Below are positions 1 through 6,100 of a stretch of DNA of 7,113 bases, piece by piece; within the stretch, counting starts at the first letter, position 1; each line of letters opens with the position of its first letter. The DNA is from Candidatus Uhrbacteria bacterium (GTDB taxonomy: Bacteria; Patescibacteriota; Patescibacteriia; UBA9934; GWF2-40-263), in contig JACQSJ010000038.1 of the NCBI GenBank assembly GCA_016205995.1, forward strand, positions 1 to 7,113, in the 5' to 3' direction. The translations under genes were made by a program, and so were the position numbers. Under the pieces are notes generated by a model, which ran no database searches, was not told where the DNA came from, and saw only the letters and a program-made list of their open reading frames with translations.

Positions 1-1
1 A

Positions 2-35
2 CATAAAATAGGCAGGGTCAAGGGACCCTGCCTAT
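2..35 (-). terminator. Rho-independent terminator of the membrane-protein operon
   Basis: A perfect 12-bp inverted repeat (8-19 with 24-35) encloses a 4-nt loop. On the minus strand the stem's final T runs into TTT and then ATGT. It lies 12 nt past the TAA stop at 48-50. The inverted repeat is symmetrical, but the T-run fits minus-strand transcription best. From the plus side the stem is followed by GTTTGTTC, so it might also work in reverse. Confidence 0.88.
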
Positions 36-47
36 GTTTGTTCAAAA

Positions 48-2513
48 TTATTCCTCTTCGATCGGTACTTCGTCGCCAGTTTCTCCTTCTGCCACTTCTG
101 GCTCTTCGACGACCTCCCCTTCATCGACCTGCGTCGCGCCTTCCTGTCCGGACTGGATTGGCTCAGGGATAACGGTCGTCGTCTCTCCGGCTTCAAGCCT
201 CTCAAGACGGGTCTTGGCCATCTCATTGTCCGGATTGATCTCGACAACCTTTTGGATGGCTTGGATCGCCTTGGCTTGCTCCCCGTCAATCTCGTACAGA
301 GAGGCCAAGTACCAAAGAGCGTTTGAATATTGCGGGCTCAGGCCCACGATCCGCTCCAGCTCCTGCTTGGCAATGTCATACCGTTGCAATCGGATAAGCA
401 TCTGCGAGAGCTGGAAGGCCAAGCCGATGTCCGCCGGATTGTTGTTGCGCAACGCGACCAGTCGTGCGGCAGCCTGCTCCAGTTTCCCTTGGCGCTCATA
501 GGTGGCGGCCAGGTAGTAATGAGCAGGAAGGTAATCTGATTTGAGGGCAATCGCCGCGAGGAACGACTGTTCAGCCCCGGCAAGCAAGGTCGTCTCCTGC
601 TGCGTTGCCTGAGCCGCAAGTTCCGCATCCTCCGCGTTCTTGAGGTTCCGTGCCCGATCCGCAACCGCCAAGTACACGCGTCCGACATTCGTGGGGTGCA
701 CGGGATTCTTTGGTTCAAGTTGAAGGGCATTTTGGAACGACTGCACGGCAAGATCTTCCGCTCCCTGGGCGAAGCTCATCAGATCGCGGTAGATCGACCC
801 GCGGACCACCCAGTTGGAAACGTAGTTGGGTTCAATGGCCGAGGCGCGGGCGGCGGCGTTAATCGAGGCCGTAACCGTATCAACGATCGCCTGTGTCTCT
901 TCCGCTGTCCGCTCTTCCTTGCCCGCTGTTGCCGCGACAACCTCTCGTGCCTTCACAAGGTAAGCGGAGCTCAAATTGCGCTGGTACACATCACTGAGCC
1001 CATTGAACGTAACGGCGCGGTTAAGCTGGGCGATCACCTCGTCAATCGTGCCTGTTTCTGAGCGGTCGATCTCGACGGCTTTGGCAAAAGAAACTTCCGC
1101 GGCGTAGCGCGATCCGGTGATGAACAGCGAGGCGACCACCGCCACCGCGACGATCGCGAAGGCAAAGGAGGTTCCCAGCCCAAGGCGCGGCGACGAGGAA
1201 AAATCACTCTTCCAAGTCTTCAGACATACCTGTGAGGCGAGGAGTCCAGTGAAACCCCACAGGAGGAATGTCATGGTGAAGTTCGAGGAGTAAAGAAGAT
1301 GTGTCAAAAAGAGGACAGCCCAACCGACAAACATGACATAGGTCATCTTCCACTCCTCGTGATCGCGTTCAAACACCAACCGGCCGATGGCCTTCACGGC
1401 AACCCAGACCATCAGAACAAGCCAAAGGACGCTGCCCACAACGCCGACCGTTGCCATGCTGGTTAACAACTCGCTCTTGGCTCGGTCAAACCGCAACGAC
1501 CAGAACTGAGATGTATTTACGGTCACGGGCTTGTAGGCAAGGTAATCGTACAAGTACGTTCCAGGACCGGTACCAAACAAGAGGTTGCTTGTGCTTGAGG
1601 AAAGCGCGGCCTTGGTGATGTCGAAGCTCGCCCCATAGCTTGGGGAAACGACAACCGGTAAGTTCAAGCGTAGCGGGCTTGGGAGGAACAGGAGCAGGAC
1701 GCTGACGAACAACACCACCAACGGCAAAGCAAAGCGTCGAGGATTGGGAAACTCCTGAGACTGAATGAAGACAAATGTGCCCAGAAGAAGCACGCCCAGA
1801 ATATTGATGAGCCAGAACACCCAGAAATCGAGCGCGATCAGGCCGACCAAGTTCACCACGGTCACGATCACGATGAGGACGCGCAGGAATGCGCCAGAAG
1901 ATCCAAGCTGGATCACGCGGTCGCGTCCCTGCTGGGACACCAGCCACATTGCAAGACCCACAATCATCATCACGCTCATGAAGGACACGAACCCGTTCAT
2001 GGTTCCAACCGTGTTAAAGCCATTGGATTGGGCAAAGGCGAATGGGAGATGTAGGAAATTAAACATCCCTAGGAGCGTCACGACGCCGGAAAGGGCGGCG
2101 CTCAAGAACAGGGCGGTCAGGACATTGCGCTGTAAGAGGGTTTCGCTGGCTGTGTTGAGAAGCATGAAGAACAGTACGACAAACAGCGCGATCGAGAGGA
2201 AGCTGGTGTATTCCGATGAGGACTGTCCCACCCACGTTTGGTATCCGGCAAACGAGGTGATCGAGGCGATGAGCACCGCCACAAAGTAGAGGCCCGGAAC
2301 CAGGTTGAGCCAACCGGACTTAAAGGAAAACTGCTTGCTCATGACCATCTGACCCAACCAGGCAAGTAACCCGAAGCCAGTGAGGACAACGAACAACAGC
2401 TGTTTATTATGCTCAAGGATACTGGTGGTCCAAGGGAGGAAAAACACTGGCACGAGGAAGAACAACAGATAGGTGGCCCATCGAGTGACTCTCCCAAAGA
2501 GATGCTGAGACAT
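48..2513 (-). CDS. O-antigen ligase/polymerase-like polytopic membrane protein with C-terminal TPR region
   Basis: The 821-residue product has about 13 predicted membrane segments (roughly 12-30, 39-57, 72-92, 104-121, 131-150, 172-192, 210-228, 230-250, 261-279, 354-376, 390-408, 411-428, 448-467). A large hydrophilic loop (280-350) holds LLFGTGPGTY (311-320) and SELLTSMATVGVVG (347-360), the pattern of the Wzy_C / WaaL ligase core. This family joins or transfers lipid-linked polysaccharide on the outer face of the membrane. From 470 to 773 there are helical TPR-type repeats, for example AEQSFLAAIALKSDYLPAHY, NALWYLASLYEIDGEQAKAI and VVEINPDNEMA, probably on the same outer side. The tail (about 777-821) is acidic, Glu/Val/Pro-rich and ends EEE. 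The key loop has no histidine, unlike WaaL and PglL, so substrate and chemistry are uncertain. ATG 2513 fits a first helix at residue 12; no clear Shine-Dalgarno is seen. Confidence 0.8.
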   Translation of the reverse strand: MSQHLFGRVTRWATYLLFFLVPVFFLPWTTSILEHNKQLLFVVLTGFGLLAWLGQMVMSKQFSFKSGWLNLVPGLYFVAVLIASITSFAGYQTWVGQSSSEYTSFLSIALFVVLFFMLLNTASETLLQRNVLTALFLSAALSGVVTLLGMFNFLHLPFAFAQSNGFNTVGTMNGFVSFMSVMMIVGLAMWLVSQQGRDRVIQLGSSGAFLRVLIVIVTVVNLVGLIALDFWVFWLINILGVLLLGTFVFIQSQEFPNPRRFALPLVVLFVSVLLLFLPSPLRLNLPVVVSPSYGASFDITKAALSSSTSNLLFGTGPGTYLYDYLAYKPVTVNTSQFWSLRFDRAKSELLTSMATVGVVGSVLWLVLMVWVAVKAIGRLVFERDHEEWKMTYVMFVGWAVLFLTHLLYSSNFTMTFLLWGFTGLLASQVCLKTWKSDFSSSPRLGLGTSFAFAIVAVAVVASLFITGSRYAAEVSFAKAVEIDRSETGTIDEVIAQLNRAVTFNGLSDVYQRNLSSAYLVKAREVVAATAGKEERTAEETQAIVDTVTASINAAARASAIEPNYVSNWVVRGSIYRDLMSFAQGAEDLAVQSFQNALQLEPKNPVHPTNVGRVYLAVADRARNLKNAEDAELAAQATQQETTLLAGAEQSFLAAIALKSDYLPAHYYLAATYERQGKLEQAAARLVALRNNNPADIGLAFQLSQMLIRLQRYDIAKQELERIVGLSPQYSNALWYLASLYEIDGEQAKAIQAIQKVVEINPDNEMAKTRLERLEAGETTTVIPEPIQSGQEGATQVDEGEVVEEPEVAEGETGDEVPIEEE

Positions 2514-2525
2514 ATTCGCTGAACG

Positions 2526-2990
2526 TTACGGCTTAGAAGTTTTATATTGTTGGATGGCTTGAACGACTTTGGAGTCATTCTTCATGTCCTCAATGAAGAG
2601 CACGTGCTCGCGGTTGATGAGCATCTGGTCTTCTGGACCGTGCGCTTCGCTCCCCAGCTTGGTCAGCGAGAGGTTGGACGTCTGCTCTACCGCTACACCC
2701 GACTGAAGGTAAAACACATCCGTCAGGGTAAGGAACTCGTCGCGCGAGCGATCCAGTTTGCCGAAGTACACCTGGCCGTTATCCAGGAACACGGCCTGGT
2801 AATCGCCCGAGGCGATTGGTGTTTGCTCTGTGCTGGCCGCACCCGGACCCATCCAGAAGTACCACGCCGCCGCCCCACAGAGGACAATGACGATGATCCC
2901 AATCCCCCATCGCCATGACCCTGACTTCTTTTGCTCAGGACCTGGCCGGGCCCCAATCGGGCCTCGCACCATTTTCGACTCAATTGCCAT
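2526..2990 (-). CDS. Single-pass membrane protein of unknown function, patescibacterial GQVYFGKL/HGPEDQM family
   Basis: The 154-residue product has a basic, Gly/Pro-rich N-terminus (1-26), one strong transmembrane helix (about 27-46, WRWGIGIIVIVLCGAAAWYF), a short linker and a compact C-terminal domain (about 63-150). By the positive-inside rule the domain lies outside the membrane. The domain carries YQAVFLDNGQVYFGKL, a DVFYLQ strand, LSLTKLG and HGPEDQMLINREHVLFIEDM, ending in an amphipathic helix. I recognise this combination as a recurring Patescibacteria hypothetical protein; I know of no assigned function. No Shine-Dalgarno sequence precedes ATG 2990. An internal ATG at residue 7 is an alternative start with only a weak GAG upstream. 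The stop is 12 nt before the ligase-like gene, so the two are probably co-transcribed and may act together. Confidence 0.8.
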   Translation of the reverse strand: MAIESKMVRGPIGARPGPEQKKSGSWRWGIGIIVIVLCGAAAWYFWMGPGAASTEQTPIASGDYQAVFLDNGQVYFGKLDRSRDEFLTLTDVFYLQSGVAVEQTSNLSLTKLGSEAHGPEDQMLINREHVLFIEDMKNDSKVVQAIQQYKTSKP

Positions 2991-3016
2991 AGGGAAAATA
3001 GCTAAATACGCCGCTT

Positions 3017-3046
3017 ATCTTACCTTGTCCTGGGAAAGAGCAACAA
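3017..3046 (-). promoter_or_regulatory. Candidate promoter for the two-gene membrane operon
   Basis: On the minus strand TTGTTG (3046-3041) and TAAGAT (3022-3017) are separated by 18 nt, a weak sigma-70-like arrangement with a 4 of 6 match at -10. Because a terminator lies just upstream, some promoter between 3080 and 2991 is expected. Transcription would start near 3010, giving a short leader of about 20 nt. TATTTA at 3008-3003 is an alternative -10 that would give a nearly leaderless transcript. Confidence 0.35.
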
Positions 3047-3070
3047 GGGGGGATGTGGGTAAAATGAGGA

Positions 3071-3106
3071 GGAAATCAAAGACGAGATCCGGGTGGATCT
3101 CGTCTT
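3071..3106 (-). terminator. Rho-independent terminator of the giant surface-protein gene
   Basis: A perfect 10-bp inverted repeat (3081-3090 with 3095-3104) around a 4-nt loop extends by two A-T pairs at the base (3079-3080 with 3105-3106). On the minus strand the stem is followed by a T-rich run (TTTGATTT). It lies 14 nt past the TAA stop at 3120-3122, so it separates the giant gene from the membrane-protein operon. Confidence 0.85.
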
Positions 3107-3119
3107 GTTCTTGATCAGA

Positions 3120-6100
3120 TTATAGAGCTGGTTCCTCGGCCGGAGCTTCCTCTGGAGCTGGCTCTTCTGCCACTGGCTCCTCAGGAGCTGGCTCTTCGGC
3201 TGGGGCTACCTCTTCCGCGGGAGCTGGCTCTTCAGCGGGAGCTTCCTCCACGACTGGAGCCTCTTCGACTACCGGGGCTTCCTCTTCTGGAGCGACTGGG
3301 GCTGGAGCCGATGGGCCGTTTGTATCATTCACGGAGATTTGGACAAATCCACCCTGAAGATCTGAAACGGTCACCTGGGCATCCTCCACACCCACCGCGA
3401 TCCAGTTGAACTCCACTTGCGAGTCCGAGGTGGATTCTGGGCGGTTGAGGGTGAATCCTGTCTCATCCTCATTGCTGATCCATGCCTCACGGGCATCAAG
3501 CGAGTTGGAACGTGAGCTGAAGGTCACGACTGGGAGGAACGCGTATGGCGTCTCAAAGGTCACGCGCACGCTTGTTTCCCCAGAAGCCATGCGGATGCGT
3601 CCGGCCATGTCCTGAGAACCATAGAGGTGCTCAGCCACGGTGACGGATCCTGCGAAGGAAGCATCTGAAGCGGTCACGCTATCTGCGACGACGACTGCAT
3701 CGCTTGATCCGCCCTGAAGGCTGCTGGCTTCAGAGGCTGGCGCTTGGTACCAGGAGTTGTTGACCTGGACCATGACCGTGTCCTTCTCTCCGTTCCAGGC
3801 CTCGAGAGCCATACCGATCACGCGTCCTGACTGAGTCGCCTTCATGGCGGCGCCAGGAGTGGAGGAGGTTGTAAGGTAATCACCGATCTGGATCGAACCG
3901 CCTTCTGCCACCACCTTCACCGGCACACGTCCGACAAGGGCGACTGGCATTGGGTTATCCTGTTCCGCAATGTTGTATCCGGCCGAAGTGAAATCTCCGT
4001 AGTTGTTGGAGACGATGCCGTAGACCGGCCCTTGATACGGCTGCGATGAAAGCACGGCCTGAGCGATGAACTGCTCGCCAATGCTCTTATCAAAGGTGCG
4101 AACCATGCTTGTGCCAGGTACAACGATGTCACCGTAGCTTGCACCTTGCGCCACCGGATATTGCTCAGCGTAGTCAGCGGCAGGAGCAGATGCACAATCA
4201 GTCAACACTTTATTTGCTCCTCCCTGTGCTCCTGTAACGTGACAGACCGCTGTTGAGTTCGCACTGGCCAGAGAGAATGTTGCCTGTCCGGTTTCGCTGA
4301 CAGCCCAATCATTTCCACCGGTGATTGAGATCTTCGTAGAGGAATGAGAGTTTCCTATTGTTACAGTATCCGCGCTCGTTCCTTCTGTAGCGATTTGGAT
4401 GAGCCCTGTTGCATCTCTCACAACACTGCCGATATTGATGTTGGCACCAATTCCAGTTGCATCACCAATTCCGATAACTCCATTATCAACTCCAACCGCC
4501 AGCCCAACTGTATTCACGGCACTTAATAGAACGCTGTCCTCGGCTCGCAACATGATGTCATTTCCGTCAACGGCAGCTCCTGACGGTGCTCCATCTCCAG
4601 CCACAATCTGGACATTCCCGTTGTTGGAGCTTGCAAAAAGCACAATGGCGCTGGCATTCGCCTCGGTGGAGGTGATGTTGACGGATGAACCCGTGGCGGT
4701 GATGTCGATGTCCTCGCCTGCAGCCGCGCCGGAGGCGAGAATGTCGATGCCGCCGGCTGTGGCAGTGATCACCACCGCGGTGGCGTCATCCGCCGTGGAA
4801 CTGAACTGGAGTCCGCTGGCGGACGAGTAGGTGATACCGCCCGCATTCGCCTCGGCAAAGTCCAGGTTGAGCGTCACACTGTTGTCCGCGAAATCAAGAT
4901 CATTCGTGCTGGTGTTGGTGATGGTGGTGTCGTTTTGCAAGTCCAGATCAACATCCCAAGTTACCTCGATGTCCAAGGCCGTCATCACGCCTGTGCCGGT
5001 TCCAGCATTGCCTGTGAGCTGGATGCCGTTTTGGATAGAAGTAGCATCATCTGTTCCAAGCCCGGCCATGTTGAGATTGATGCCGTTGAAGATCTCGGCT
5101 GCGCTCATGGATGTCTCAACATCCAGATCCAGATCAAAAGCGTCTGCGGTCGCTGAATTGTTGTCGAAGTCCAATGAGACAAGATCGGCTGCACGCTGTG
5201 TGGCGCCGCTAATCACGAAGTTGCCAGCCGCGGTCATGTTGGCGATCAGGTCGTCTTCCGCGGCGAGTTCGATATCATCTCCGTCGGCAAGCTTGGTGGT
5301 GACTTCATTGTCACCCGCGATAAGAAGGAGTCCTCCTCCAGCTGCCGAGCTGTCGAGCACGATGGCTGTCGCGTCCGCAAGTGAAGATGTCAGATTCACA
5401 GAGGTGCCTGCGTCCAACGTGATTCCTCCTAGATCCGAGAGAAGGTTGATGGATGCTGGGTCGGTTCCCTGCTCAGCATGGATACGAATCTCTTCATCGA
5501 CCCCTCCGTTGGCATGCAGGTAAATGGAAGTGGCGTGGTCAAGAGTCGAGGTCAGCGAGATGCCACGATTGGACAAGAGATCGAGGTCCTCGCCTATGGC
5601 GGCACCGGCAACCGTGATGTTGATACCTCCGGCAGAGGTGGAGACTTCCAGAGCGTCCTCGGCCGTACCGGTCGAGGAGAGGATGAGGTCGGCGTCGAAT
5701 GCCCCTGCAACACTCAAGGTGAAATCTTCATTGCCAGCCGAAGCCGTTGAAGTAATCGAGGATGTACCTCCGGTCGGCGCGATGTTGAAGTCCAGTTCTG
5801 TGGCTTCAATGGCGTTGGCGTCTATGCGGAGGGCGGTCACAATCTGTGGATCTGCAGCGTCAATGGCGTCGGTTATTGCACCATTGGCAACATTGAACAG
5901 AATACCGTCAGTAATTGCTGTGTCTGTATCAGCTTGATTGAAGTAGGCCATCGCATCTACGGCGGCAGCTCCGTCCTCATTGTTCACATAAAGTCCGTAA
6001 ACAGTGTCCCCAGAATCTTCGTTATCATCGATGTTCAAATAGATACCGTAGAGAGTTTCTCCACCAACGCTCCCGTTATCATTATCAAGGTTAATATTCA

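Noticed and set aside
34..501. Plus-strand open frame of 155 codons near the window start
   Set aside because: It lies wholly opposite the TPR gene and starts inside the terminator stem. It has no recognisable protein features.
1765..2289. Plus-strand open frame of 174 codons
   Set aside because: It is opposite the membrane segments of the ligase-like gene and gives a Thr/Arg-rich product with no motifs, which makes it a shadow frame.
3107..3119. Small gene or RNA in the 129-nt intergenic gap
   Set aside because: The gap 2991-3119 is accounted for by the terminator and a weak promoter; no further structure or open frame stands out.
3123..3315. CRISPR or DNA-level tandem repeat in the P/E/A tail
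   Set aside because: The repeat words are short, imperfect and in frame with a protein tail. There is no regular repeat-spacer pattern.
4831..5523. Long plus-strand open frame of 230 codons opposite the giant gene
   Set aside because: It is antisense to a repetitive coding region whose minus-strand frame has coherent motifs. The plus-strand product is Ser/Ala/Val-rich without domains, as expected from reading Asp/Thr/Ala codons backwards.
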